A DNA stretch of 10,525 bases from JAFGOM01 sp964605795 (GTDB lineage: Archaea > Halobacteriota > Methanomicrobia > Methanomicrobiales > Methanospirillaceae): assembly GCA_964605795.1 (NCBI GenBank), contig CAZSDZ010000070.1, positions 1-10,525 of the forward strand, in the 5' to 3' direction. Under the pieces are notes generated by a model that saw nothing but the letters and a program-made list of their open reading frames with translations, was not told the DNA's origin and did not search any database. How positions within the stretch are numbered: the stretch's first letter is position 1; every line of letters begins with the position of its first letter. Made by a program: the position numbers and the translations under genes. Below, one piece after another: positions 1-7,205 of the stretch.

Positions 1-29
1 ACATCCCGTGATAATTCTTCGGCCTGCAT
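1..29 (-). CDS. 5' end of an unknown minus-strand gene (partial)
   Basis: An ATG at 29-27 opens a frame (MQAEELSRD...) that runs off the left edge. It is preceded at 7-nt spacing by a purine-rich ribosome-binding site (AAGAGGG). Its start lies 29 bp after the stop of the transglutaminase-like gene on the same strand, so the two could be co-transcribed. Only nine codons are visible, so no product can be named; the call rests on the ribosome-binding site and the spacing. Confidence 0.4.
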
Positions 30-58
30 CGTATTGCCCTCTTCTTACGTATCCTGCA

Positions 59-1594
59 TTACCTGAAATGGTATTCATCCTGTTCATCGGTACCGTTGAT
101 ATCGGTGAACGTGTATGACCAGAGCCCGATATTGGTAAGTTCCGGATCGATCGTTGCGGTATCAGATGCTGTTGCCAGTGACTGGAACGCAAACGTGAAG
201 AGAAGAGCGTCACCGGGATCAGGAGTGAGAACCTGGTCTACATCGTTCTGTATCGTACACCGGTAGGGATCAAGATTTCCAAAGTAATACTCCTTATAGA
301 GCGTCAGTTCTTCTTCCGTGGCGTTGTACGCCCAGTCTCCTGCCTCTGCCAGGGTCACGTCAACCGGGATCCATCCATACCCGGGCAGGTAAAATTCAGC
401 CCAGAAGTGCGGTCCGGTCTCACCGGGAAAGAGCTGGTACCCGCCACAGGTTCGTGCAGGAATTCCTACTGACCGGCAGAGGGCAGTATAGTATGAACTC
501 TGGGTTCCACAGTCACCAAACCCGGTTGTATGCATGAATTCGGATTCTGCTATTCTTTTCGCGGCAAGGTAGGTATGGGGTACATTACTGTAGGGGAAAG
601 TGGTGATGATGTAGTCATAGATACGTTTTGCCATGAAATACGGGTTCTTCTCTTCACCGATGATCGATAGAGCCAGTGCCCGTATTCCTGGAGTGACCCT
701 GATATTGTCTTTTGACCCGGTATAAGTGCGGTACAGGTCACTGGTTGTATCATATGATCCGATATGGTCTGGATCAACCATAAAAATCCGGTTGTTCGTG
801 GTAAATGCTACCGATACCGATATATTGAAAATTTCATTTTTAATCTCTTGCATAGGAATCTCAAGGTATGCAACTCCTATCTCCCCGGTGGTATGCGGGC
901 CGGAAACAAGGTATTCTGCAGGCTCAATGGAGAGGACAGAGACATTTTTCTGGGAGTCTGTCTCAATGGGGAGAGGTATCCAGGCACGAAGTGTCCCGTT
1001 TTCTGGAAGGATCTCCCGGGGGATGGATGCATGGCCAGCGCCGGTATAGGTATGAGATACGGGTTTCTCGGTTCTTGTCCGGTTTTTTTCACGGATTACT
1101 GGAATCATCTGATCGAAAAAGTAATTTTTTTGTTCCTGCCTTGTTACCGACTGGATGAGGCTCTGGTTGTGGTAATAGATGTTGTTGAGAAGGCCGGAAA
1201 AATACCAGGTTTCATTGTCAGATTTCATCTGGATTGCATTATCCGGGGCTAGATGGCTCTGTATTTGGATATCATCAGCCCAGGGCAGGTTCATTCTGAT
1301 GATCTCCTCTGCTTGGGTCTGGTTTAGCACCATCTCGGTCAGGATCCATCCGGTCTCTTTTGCGAGGGTAAATGATTCCCGGGCCATCACAGGGTTATCC
1401 TGTTTTAGAAATCCTTCCATTGCACTGACAAAGGAATCGTATGCTGCGTGATACTGGTTGTTATTCCGTGCTTCTATCCCTTCGGAGAAGAATATCTCCG
1501 GGTCAATCTCCTCTGCAGAGGTATGTGTGCAGAGCAGGCAGCAGAGAAAGAGAAGAGTGATACCGGTACTGAAGTGGCGTGATAATCTCGTCAT
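59..1594 (-). CDS. secreted transglutaminase-like domain protein
   Basis: 511-residue protein with a signal peptide (residues 1-27: basic start, hydrophobic core LLFLCCLL, likely cleavage near TSA-EE). It should act outside the cell or at the envelope. Residues 30-175 are helical and rich in charged and Asn residues, beginning with a TPR-like stretch (EARNNNQYHAAYDSFVSAME). The transglutaminase/protease-like core lies at about 290-440 and has the expected Cys-His-Asp order: C362 in GFGDCGTQSSYYTALC, H396 in GPHFWAEFY, and D412 in WIPVDVT. The phrase SVGIPAR, which typically follows the Cys in this family, is at 375-381. Members cleave or rearrange amide bonds in proteins or peptides; the substrate here is unknown. 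Start choice: the ATG follows AGGGGTAACCA, a usable Shine-Dalgarno, and gives a clean signal peptide. It may be transcribed alone or with the gene that starts 29 bp downstream. Function beyond the fold is not shown. Confidence 0.88.
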   Translation of the reverse strand: MTRLSRHFSTGITLLFLCCLLCTHTSAEEIDPEIFFSEGIEARNNNQYHAAYDSFVSAMEGFLKQDNPVMARESFTLAKETGWILTEMVLNQTQAEEIIRMNLPWADDIQIQSHLAPDNAIQMKSDNETWYFSGLLNNIYYHNQSLIQSVTRQEQKNYFFDQMIPVIREKNRTRTEKPVSHTYTGAGHASIPREILPENGTLRAWIPLPIETDSQKNVSVLSIEPAEYLVSGPHTTGEIGVAYLEIPMQEIKNEIFNISVSVAFTTNNRIFMVDPDHIGSYDTTSDLYRTYTGSKDNIRVTPGIRALALSIIGEEKNPYFMAKRIYDYIITTFPYSNVPHTYLAAKRIAESEFMHTTGFGDCGTQSSYYTALCRSVGIPARTCGGYQLFPGETGPHFWAEFYLPGYGWIPVDVTLAEAGDWAYNATEEELTLYKEYYFGNLDPYRCTIQNDVDQVLTPDPGDALLFTFAFQSLATASDTATIDPELTNIGLWSYTFTDINGTDEQDEYHFR

Positions 1595-1648
1595 TGGTTA
1601 CCCCTATACTATGTTCTGCCTACTCCTGTTAATCAGTATTGACTAGTG

Positions 1649-1664
1649 AAAAAATAATTATTGC
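1649..1664 (-). promoter_or_regulatory. possible TATA box for the transglutaminase-like gene
   Basis: An AT-only run (minus-strand AATAATTATTTTTT) lies about 60 bp before the ATG at 1594. Archaeal spacing from a TATA box would put the transcript start near 1631 and leave a leader of about 35 nt holding the GGGGT ribosome-binding site. It is the only strong AT block in the 109-bp gap to the upstream gene. Confidence 0.3.
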
Positions 1665-1703
1665 TTGGACGCTCACATGGGATACCTGAATGAACAATAC
1701 CGG

Positions 1704-2516
1704 TTAATCCTGTTCAATTTTTCCGACCGAGGCCATGTATAAACCAAATTTATTCTCCCCGTCAATGGTTAGAAGATAATTCATCTCTTCATCTAAAAAG
1801 GCACCGATGGCACAGGTTCCGCAGCCGACTGCCTGAACTGAGAGATACAGATTCTGACAGATATGGCCTGCTTCAAGAAAGATATCCCGGAATCCCCGTT
1901 CTCCATACCGCCAGGTCATCCGATAGGCATCAGCAACCCAGATAAAACAGATTGCTGCCTGTCTGATGCATTCCTGCGAGAAGGAAGCCCGGAAGATGAG
2001 ATCGGCAAGAGTTGTGTCTTGTGCAATCACTCCGAGTGCGTGATCCAGTGCAAGGAACCGGTAGAGTCCGGGTGTAATGTCCTGTACCCTGCTTACGTAC
2101 AGGTATGTATCGATAGCATGACGGGCCCCGGCAGATGGGACCGTCCGGAATGTGCAGTCTTCCATTACCCATTTTACTCCCTGGGTGCACCAGAGCAGGT
2201 AGGAGAGTTCCCCTTTGGTAAGATAGGAATGCTCGTCATAATGTCTTACACTTTCTCTTGATTCGATTGCTATTGAGAGATCAAGGGGTGCGATTACTCC
2301 GGTATCAGGATCAGGAAGAGAGATGATAGTTCCGTCAAACTCCTCCTCGAGCGGAGGTGCAGGAATCCCTCTCATCTGGTCTGTCTGTTCAGAGCCGCTG
2401 TACCGGGTTTTCTCGATGAAATCATATCCTATTCCCATACTATCAATAAGGGTCATTGATTCTTTTCCTATTGATTCTTTTGGATTTTTAGAGAGGGGTC
2501 TTTCTCCTCCTTTCAT
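1704..2516 (-). CDS. SagB-type dehydrogenase / nitroreductase-family flavoprotein
   Basis: 270-residue protein of the nitroreductase superfamily, SagB/ThcOx branch. These FMN enzymes oxidise or reduce organic substrates; SagB itself oxidises azolines to azoles in peptide toxins, but many archaeal homologues stand alone with no known substrate. Visible motifs are the N-terminal FMN-phosphate signature SRESVRHY (86-93), the RTVPSAGARH loop (124-133), GLYRF (150-154) and the C-terminal flavin-binding helix and loop FLEAGHICQNLYLSVQAVG followed by CGTCAIGAF (213-240). No SagC/SagD cyclodehydratase or precursor peptide gene is near, so an azole-peptide role is not supported. The start is uncertain. 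The first ATG (2516) has no upstream Shine-Dalgarno, and a strong one (AAAGGAGGAG) is buried in codons 2-5. M21 (ATG at 2456), preceded by AGGAAAAG, is an alternative giving 250 residues. The conserved domain begins after either start. Confidence 0.85.
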   Translation of the reverse strand: MKGGERPLSKNPKESIGKESMTLIDSMGIGYDFIEKTRYSGSEQTDQMRGIPAPPLEEEFDGTIISLPDPDTGVIAPLDLSIAIESRESVRHYDEHSYLTKGELSYLLWCTQGVKWVMEDCTFRTVPSAGARHAIDTYLYVSRVQDITPGLYRFLALDHALGVIAQDTTLADLIFRASFSQECIRQAAICFIWVADAYRMTWRYGERGFRDIFLEAGHICQNLYLSVQAVGCGTCAIGAFLDEEMNYLLTIDGENKFGLYMASVGKIEQD

Positions 2517-2782
2517 CCAGCACTGAGCAGATCAGATACGGTTGAAGAGATCCGGAGAGAGGAGACGGGTATGGTTCTGATGATCGTTATTTTTCCTTGT
2601 ACCGTATCTTGAATAAAATAGTAAAACCGCATAGATAGTGTGAAAGAAAGATACCATTCATGATGAATATCCTTATTGTATATCATGTAAAAGGGGGAGA
2701 AGATGAGCCAGACAATTGATATCAGGAAGCGGTAAGATAGAATGGAAATAGAACAGGTGTTGTTATCCTGATTATTGCATCG

Positions 2783-2968
2783 ATGATGGTTGAACAGATT
2801 ATGAAAAGGAAAAAATCAGACGAAGAGATATGTGACCCTGCTCAGGATATTGGGATCCTTTCGTATCCTGGTACTGATGAAGATCTTGAAAAAGAGATCA
2901 GACATTTGAGAAATGAATGGGAAAGATTTTCATTCGATTGCGGGAATAAAAATAATCAATCCCTTTGA
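2783..2968 (+). CDS. doubtful small membrane-anchored protein, probably broken at its 5' end
   Basis: A 61-codon frame with a charged, protein-like C-terminal half (DEDLEKEIRHLRNEWERF, likely helical). Its ATG has no ribosome-binding site. The same frame is open back to 2741 and reads a hydrophobic segment (GVVILIIASMMV) with no start codon ahead of it. A strong ribosome-binding site (AAGGGGGAG) sits in front of another ATG at 2703, which gives MSQTIDIRKR and then stops at 2735 in a different frame. A plausible reading is one single-pass membrane protein (2703-2968) disrupted by a small indel around 2730-2745. I do not recognise the family. It may also be a chance frame. The gap 2527-2702 holds nothing I can call except a 9-bp inverted repeat (2534-2542 and 2601-2609) in the sagB-like leader. 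Confidence 0.33.
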   Translation: MMVEQIMKRKKSDEEICDPAQDIGILSYPGTDEDLEKEIRHLRNEWERFSFDCGNKNNQSL

Positions 2969-3067
2969 ATAACCATACACGAACATCTGACAGGTACAGT
3001 ATCTGGTATTCCAACCTGCAGAAAACATCCCCTCTTCCATGATTCATCATGAAAATATGGACCGCAA

Positions 3068-5125
3068 TTACCGGTTCTTCGTCTCAAAAATCCAGTCAGA
3101 TAGTTCCTTTCCTGAATAAATCGGGGAATAACACTGTTTTTTTCCACAGATATACAGAGCAGGGTTAAGGGGATATCCGGTTAATTCCGGGAAATATTGA
3201 GCCATATCTTCTTTATCTGTGACCGGGATAATGATACTTCCGGGGAGATACAGATGGTGTACCTCCTGCAGGAGATTTTTTCCTTCCTTTTTATCAGGAC
3301 AGAGTGCAAGGACCCGGTACCCACACTCATGCTCCATTGTCGCAAGAAAGAACGAGATCAGAGCACCGCTTCCCTTATTCATCTCTCCGGCTGCAAGGCT
3401 TGTGAGTTTCCGATACTGTTCCTGATACTGTTCATCCCCGGTCAGGAGATAGAGCCGGGAAAAGAGGATTGCGGCCATGCCGTTTCCTGACGGATATGCC
3501 GAGTCTGTGATATCCTTTTGCCTGAGCGGAAGATCTGATTTATCATCTTCGGTGATGAAGAAACCGCCGGTTTGTGGATCATAAAACCGGTTTTTTAGTT
3601 CGTGGATTAGTTGGAATACGGTATCGAGCCATTTCCTCTTCCCGTCAGCAGAAAAAAGGGAGAGGAGTGCAAGGGAGAGATGAATAGAATCATTGCTGGT
3701 ACCACACGATCCCGGCTTGTTCTTGTACCGGTGGTGAAGCAGGCTGCCATCAGGCATGAGCATATGCTGAAGAAGGAATTGTGCCGCCTTGTTTGCAGTT
3801 GTGTAGTACTGGTCATACCCGAGAGTCTCGTATCCCTGTACAAAGGCAGTGATCATGAGAGCGTTCTGGTCGGTGCAGATCTTCTCATCTACTGCCGGCA
3901 TCTCCCGTTTGCTCCGGGCAGTATACAGAATTTTTTTTGCAGAGGAGAGCCAATCCTGCGAGAGATTATGTTCCTGCAACACTGTTTTCGGATCGCTTTC
4001 TGGGTGCAGTACGTTTGACCTCTTTGGCAATCCGTGGCCGGTACAATTTCCTTCTTGTGTTACCCCAAAGATTGAGCAGAAGATAGTGCCGTCTTTTTCC
4101 CCGAGTATCTCCTGTATCTCAGCTTTGGTCCAGAGGTAGAATGCTCCCTCTCCGTCTGTGGTATCGGCATCAATTGAAGTGTAAAACCCGCCGTCAGGGC
4201 TGGTCAGGTGTGCCGAGACAAAGTCAAGAATCCCCGTGGCTGTTCTCTTATACAGGGGATCGCCGGAGATCTGGGATGCCTGCAGATATGCAGTCACAAG
4301 GAGTGCCTGATCGATGAGCATCTTCTCAAAATGGGGCACTTTCCACTCCCGGTCTGTTGCATACCGGTAAAATCCCCCGTCAAGGTGATCCCTGATACCG
4401 CGTAACGCCATCTCCCGTAATGACTTTTCGGCCATCAAAAGGGCGTTTTCATTCCGGTACCGGTGGGAGTAGCAGAGCAGGAAGAGTATTTTGGGTACCT
4501 CCGGGAACTTAATACTTCTCGAAAATCCCCCGAACCGGGTGTCACATGATTTTGTGAGATTTGAATAAATCAGATGAACTGCTTCGCTTGAGAGTTCCCC
4601 AGGGATGAGGTTTGATATACTGCCTGCCGCCTCGATGATGGTGTTTCCTGCCTTTGCGATCTCGGTTCTCTTCTCGTTCCAGAGGGTGACGAGATGTGGG
4701 ATGAGATCCATCATCCCCGGCCCTGCAGGACCGCTTTTTTTGGGGATATAGGTTGCTGCGAAAAACGGTTTTTTATCAGGGGAAAGAAAGACTGATAGCG
4801 GCCAGCCTCCCGAGCCGGTCATCATCTGACAGGCGGTCATATACAGCTGATCGATATCAGGCCGCTCTTCCCGGTCCACCTTTACCGGAATACAGGAGGC
4901 ATTGATAAGGAAAGCCACCTCCAAATCCCGGAAACACTCTTTCTCCATCACATGACACCAGTGGCAGGCGGCATAGCCTATCGAGAGAAAGACAAAACAG
5001 TCCCTTTTTCGGGCGGCTTCAAATGCTTCATCACCCCACGGATACCAGTCAACCGGATTATCTGCATGCATGAGCAGGTACGGGCTTGCGGATCCGGCGA
5101 GCCGGTTTTTTTGGGGTTGATTCAT
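3068..5125 (-). CDS. DUF255 / YyaL-type thioredoxin-domain protein
   Basis: 685 residues, the usual full length for the family that includes bacterial YyaL and animal SPATA20. Residues 1-165 are the thioredoxin-fold DUF255 domain: NPVDWYPWGDEAF (23-35), the redox motif CHWCHVM with C54 and C57, VDREERPDID (83-92) and the cis-proline loop GGWPLSVFLSPD (106-117). Residues about 195-600 form an (alpha/alpha)6 barrel like those of sugar epimerases and glycosidases, with the family blocks GGFSRSIKFP (199-208), HLDGGFYRYATD...VPHFEKMLIDQ (247-273), GGFYTSIDAD...GEGAFYLW (312-332) and AYPSGNGMAA. There is no signal peptide, so it is cytoplasmic. The biochemical role is not established. The start codon has no Shine-Dalgarno, but a TATA-like box lies about 26 bp before it, which suggests a leaderless transcript. 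A decayed copy of residues about 239-275 lies upstream at about 5200-5325. Confidence 0.93.
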   Translation of the reverse strand: MNQPQKNRLAGSASPYLLMHADNPVDWYPWGDEAFEAARKRDCFVFLSIGYAACHWCHVMEKECFRDLEVAFLINASCIPVKVDREERPDIDQLYMTACQMMTGSGGWPLSVFLSPDKKPFFAATYIPKKSGPAGPGMMDLIPHLVTLWNEKRTEIAKAGNTIIEAAGSISNLIPGELSSEAVHLIYSNLTKSCDTRFGGFSRSIKFPEVPKILFLLCYSHRYRNENALLMAEKSLREMALRGIRDHLDGGFYRYATDREWKVPHFEKMLIDQALLVTAYLQASQISGDPLYKRTATGILDFVSAHLTSPDGGFYTSIDADTTDGEGAFYLWTKAEIQEILGEKDGTIFCSIFGVTQEGNCTGHGLPKRSNVLHPESDPKTVLQEHNLSQDWLSSAKKILYTARSKREMPAVDEKICTDQNALMITAFVQGYETLGYDQYYTTANKAAQFLLQHMLMPDGSLLHHRYKNKPGSCGTSNDSIHLSLALLSLFSADGKRKWLDTVFQLIHELKNRFYDPQTGGFFITEDDKSDLPLRQKDITDSAYPSGNGMAAILFSRLYLLTGDEQYQEQYRKLTSLAAGEMNKGSGALISFFLATMEHECGYRVLALCPDKKEGKNLLQEVHHLYLPGSIIIPVTDKEDMAQYFPELTGYPLNPALYICGKKQCYSPIYSGKELSDWIFETKNR

Positions 5126-5145
5126 AACAATAGTATCAGGGCTTC

Positions 5146-5162
5146 TCTTTTATGTTTTTAGC
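5146..5162 (-). promoter_or_regulatory. TATA-like promoter of the DUF255 gene
   Basis: Minus-strand CTAAAAACATAAAAG is centred near 5153, about 26-28 bp before the ATG at 5125. That is the normal archaeal distance to a transcript start, so the mRNA would begin at or within a few bases of the start codon. This agrees with the lack of a ribosome-binding site. Confidence 0.4.
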
Positions 5163-5199
5163 GTGAATTGTGATATGGATGACCGGGACAATATCGAGA

Positions 5200-5325
5200 A
5201 TGTATCCTGATCGTATTTGTGATACAATTTTCTCAAAGCAGCATTTTTCATTCTCGGTCTGTTGCATGCCGGTAAATCTGTCGTCCAGATGATCCTTAAT
5301 GCCGCTGACTGTCATTAGGGAGGAT
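5200..5325 (-). pseudogene. decayed fragment of a second DUF255 gene
   Basis: Read on the minus strand, about 5231-5320 aligns with the intact gene's 4324-4410 (residues about 239-272). Shared stretches include ATGCAACAGACCG (13 of 13 bases), GATCA..TGGAC and TTTGAGAA. The protein-level trace is GIKDHLD, then a one-base deletion, then a two-base deletion that restores the frame at FEK, matching GIRDHLD...FEK in the parent. A weaker match (GATCAGG) continues to about 5203. No start, ribosome-binding site or longer open frame is left. Most likely it is the remnant of a duplicated or transferred paralogue; partial tandem duplication is the alternative. The rest of the gene-free stretch between the intact DUF255 gene and the toxin gene (5326-5482) shows nothing I can identify. 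Confidence 0.7.
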
Positions 5326-5512
5326 GTGCCGAGTCATCTCCCTGCTGACGCTGCAGGGGGGATGGTAGTCAGTAATCTTCAGGAAGCCATTGATAGATCC
5401 GAGCTGAGTGCTATCATATATTGATTAAAGAGATCTCTGCCGTTTAATTATTATTATTCGAAGATACTGTTTTAGCAGCATGTTAATATACTTCGTCATG
5501 GGTTCCGATATA

Positions 5513-5761
5513 TTATTTAGGTAAATCGGGTGTTGTTTTTTGGTTTTTGAATGCAAAAACTAACCTATATTGATATGTTATTCTAAAAGAGTAGAGTCCG
5601 GATAACTCCCCTCGGAGAGAGTGTGTTTTAAGTATGGGATTAAACGGATCAATACAGAATAATTCAAGTTTATTTTTGAATTCATCCATGAGATCAGGAT
5701 GTTTTTTAATCCATTTTTTAAACATCCTTTTGAATTTCTCATCCCAGATGACTTCAATCAT
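5513..5761 (-). CDS. RelE/StbE-family toxin, C-terminally truncated
   Basis: 82-residue toxin of the RelE/ParE superfamily. Intact members cut mRNA in the ribosome A site and are held inactive by the partner antitoxin. Recognisable blocks are WDEKFKRMFKKWIKKHPDL at the start, DPFNPILKTHSLRGELSGLYSF in the middle and the core strand ITYQYRLVFAF. The start overlaps the antitoxin stop by 8 bp, as is usual for these operons. The frame ends at TAA (5515-5513), but the codons just after it read YIGTHDEVY and then a second TAA (5485-5483). IGTHDEVY is the family's conserved C-terminus, so the stop falls inside the domain and removes the last strand, with the Tyr/His region used in catalysis. The product is probably inactive. 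A sequencing or assembly error at one base could also explain it. The family assignment is firm; activity is doubtful. Confidence 0.85.
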   Translation of the reverse strand: MIEVIWDEKFKRMFKKWIKKHPDLMDEFKNKLELFCIDPFNPILKTHSLRGELSGLYSFRITYQYRLVFAFKNQKTTPDLPK

Positions 5762-5960
5762 TCAAATCAGCCCATACATCAGGAAAACCTCCAGATTTTA
5801 CTTTTCCGGACTCAGCATTAGATATGGCTTCCTTTGCTCGTATTGCAAGTTGATTGCGTTTCCGGTCTCTTATTCTGTTTTGAACAACAGAGATAAGGTA
5901 CTCCTGATCCTCTGTTTCTAGTTCATCGATCTCGTCGAGGATAACATCAAGTGCAGGCAT
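5754..5960 (-). CDS. RelB/VapB-like antitoxin of the RelE-type pair
   Basis: 68-residue acidic antitoxin. The N-terminal half (ALDVILDEIDELETEDQEYLISVVQNRI) is the usual dimerising and DNA-contacting helical part. The C-terminal tail (AIRAKEAISNAESGKVKSGGFPDVWADLND) is the toxin-wrapping segment, with the characteristic AKEAI and terminal DLND. First gene of the operon, ahead of the overlapping toxin. There is no clear Shine-Dalgarno; a TATA-like box near 5987 lies about 26 bp before the ATG, fitting a leaderless message. By analogy with the family it should bind its own promoter and repress it, though I see no clean operator palindrome. It remains open although its toxin is truncated. Confidence 0.82.
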   Translation of the reverse strand: MPALDVILDEIDELETEDQEYLISVVQNRIRDRKRNQLAIRAKEAISNAESGKVKSGGFPDVWADLND

Positions 5961-5982
5961 ATCATTCTCATTTATCTGACTT

Positions 5983-5995
5983 TGTTATAGAGTTT
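5983..5995 (-). promoter_or_regulatory. TATA-like promoter of the toxin-antitoxin operon
   Basis: Minus-strand AACTCTATAACAA, centred near 5987, lies about 26 bp from the antitoxin ATG at 5960. This is the standard archaeal spacing and predicts a nearly leaderless transcript. Confidence 0.35.
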
Positions 5996-6127
5996 TTGTG
6001 GAAGAACTAGTATCATCCCTTGGAGGCCCTCGGAAAATGGTTATTTACTTTTCGAGTAATATCTGAAGATTAATTCAAATTTTGTCATTTTTATGCCTGA
6101 TGAACTGATACATCACCAGCTTGAGAA

Positions 6128-7078
6128 TTACTCTTTTATTTCAATGGCTTTTGTCAGAATCTCACCAAATTCGAGTTTTTCGTGTTTATCATTCTTATAG
6201 GAATGATAATCATAGTACATCTTCCACTGTGGATAATAGATACCTTCTTCTTTCGGTGCTTGGATCTCAAATGTCCAGGTATATTTCTCCCCGATGGGTA
6301 CATCGATCCTCACGTCCCCTTTCCCGTAATTGAACCTGACAAATTGTTCTGCATCTTCATTGAGGTTGTCAAGGTAATACTCAAACGGATCGCGATCCCA
6401 GATATTATATCCATCGTTCCTGACCGTAATCTGAACTTCTCGGGATTCACCGGGTTTCATCTGGTCAGGGATGGTGTTATCGAGAAAATCTGCATTAAGC
6501 GGGTTGCGGATATAGGACCGGTACTCATAGATTGGAGAGAGAGGCCCACTCACCCGGTTGGGACCTTTTCCTAGATACAGGGTATAGGTAATATACCCGT
6601 CAGGGATGACCGGAGGAACAAGGTAAAACGTTGCCTCATAAATTGATTTTGGGGGGACTACTTCGATAGCAGTTGAGAGATCGTAATTCAGCATATGTGA
6701 TCTGACATCCGGTTGGTCATCACATAACCAATGAATATATCCCAATTCATTTGTACCGACTTTCAGTGCAACAGGTTTGGTTCCACCATTTATAATCTGA
6801 AGCATCAGGGGATACGGAACTCCTCCGACCATGTATGCAGGAGGTTTCCATCCATCCTTAAGATCGATTGTTACATCATATCCATCCCGGTATATATCTG
6901 CTACATCATCAGGATATTCTACCGGGACGAGTATGGGAAGAGCGATATTTACGTAATCTCCCAGGTCCGGAGTCGGATGAGGAGTCTCAAAAGCAAGCGG
7001 TGTTTCATCTGCATTGATTGGATATCCAGAACCTGCAAGCATTGCTGTGATGATGAAGAGAAGAATCCGGTATTGCAT
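6128..7078 (-). CDS. secreted protein with C-terminal Ig-like (NBR1-FW-like) domain
   Basis: 316 residues with a signal peptide (1-23: YRILLFIITAMLAGSG core, likely cleavage at INA-DE) and no further membrane span, so it should be exported; no lipobox Cys is present. A Pro-rich linker (ETPHPTPD) follows. Residues about 65-190 look beta-rich and carry no motif I know. Residues about 198-295 resemble the FW/Ig-like domain of NBR1-type proteins: IPDQMKPGESREVQITVRNDG, then NIWDRD, then a VPIGEKYTWTFEIQAP strand and a GIYYPQWKMYYD ending, which matches the pattern of surplus Pro/Gly turns plus the Trp in a 'drawn from X to Y' beta sandwich. The role is probably surface binding or structural; that is inference. 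The gene stands alone, 167 bp from the toxin-antitoxin operon. The ATG is preceded directly by AAAAGGG, which is too close for a good ribosome-binding site. The start is chosen because the signal peptide begins there. Confidence 0.78.
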   Translation of the reverse strand: MQYRILLFIITAMLAGSGYPINADETPLAFETPHPTPDLGDYVNIALPILVPVEYPDDVADIYRDGYDVTIDLKDGWKPPAYMVGGVPYPLMLQIINGGTKPVALKVGTNELGYIHWLCDDQPDVRSHMLNYDLSTAIEVVPPKSIYEATFYLVPPVIPDGYITYTLYLGKGPNRVSGPLSPIYEYRSYIRNPLNADFLDNTIPDQMKPGESREVQITVRNDGYNIWDRDPFEYYLDNLNEDAEQFVRFNYGKGDVRIDVPIGEKYTWTFEIQAPKEEGIYYPQWKMYYDYHSYKNDKHEKLEFGEILTKAIEIKE

Positions 7079-7140
7079 CCCTTTTCATTGTGATGGAATA
7101 CCAAAAAAAGATATTTCCCAAGGATAAACCGGATTTCATA

Positions 7141-7178
7141 CCGGGAGGCACTATCCCGGAACCTGTTTTGAACCGGGA
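7141..7178 (-). terminator. competing hairpins after the HEPN gene
   Basis: Three alternating arms CCGGGA (7141-7146), TCCCGG (7154-7159) and CCGGGA (7173-7178) allow two mutually exclusive 6-bp GC stems, with loops of 7 and 13 nt. They lie between the HEPN stop (7206) and the next gene's start (7078) on the minus strand, with a run of seven T downstream on that strand at about 7105-7111. This could be a terminator or a switchable leader for the secreted-protein gene. Confidence 0.35.
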
Positions 7179-7205
7179 ATCGTGATCTCACATGAGATAC
7201 CATAT

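Noticed and set aside
764..1252. Long plus-strand frame opposite the transglutaminase-like gene
   Set aside because: It lies wholly inside a well-supported gene with catalytic motifs, has no ribosome-binding site and gives no recognisable protein; other plus-strand frames opposite minus-strand genes (for example 3611-4018) were dropped for the same reason.
1704..2516. Azole-modified peptide (thiazole/oxazole) biosynthesis cluster around the SagB-type gene
   Set aside because: No cyclodehydratase, precursor peptide, leader protease or transporter is nearby; the neighbouring transglutaminase-like protein is secreted and has its own motifs.
3038..3051. CATGAT-tc-ATCATG palindrome after the DUF255 stop as a terminator
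   Set aside because: The 2-nt loop is too tight, the stem is AT-rich and no T run follows; probably chance.
5513..5515. Stop-codon readthrough or pyrrolysine insertion in the RelE-type toxin
   Set aside because: The codon is UAA; pyrrolysine uses UAG, and no structured recoding element is visible downstream.
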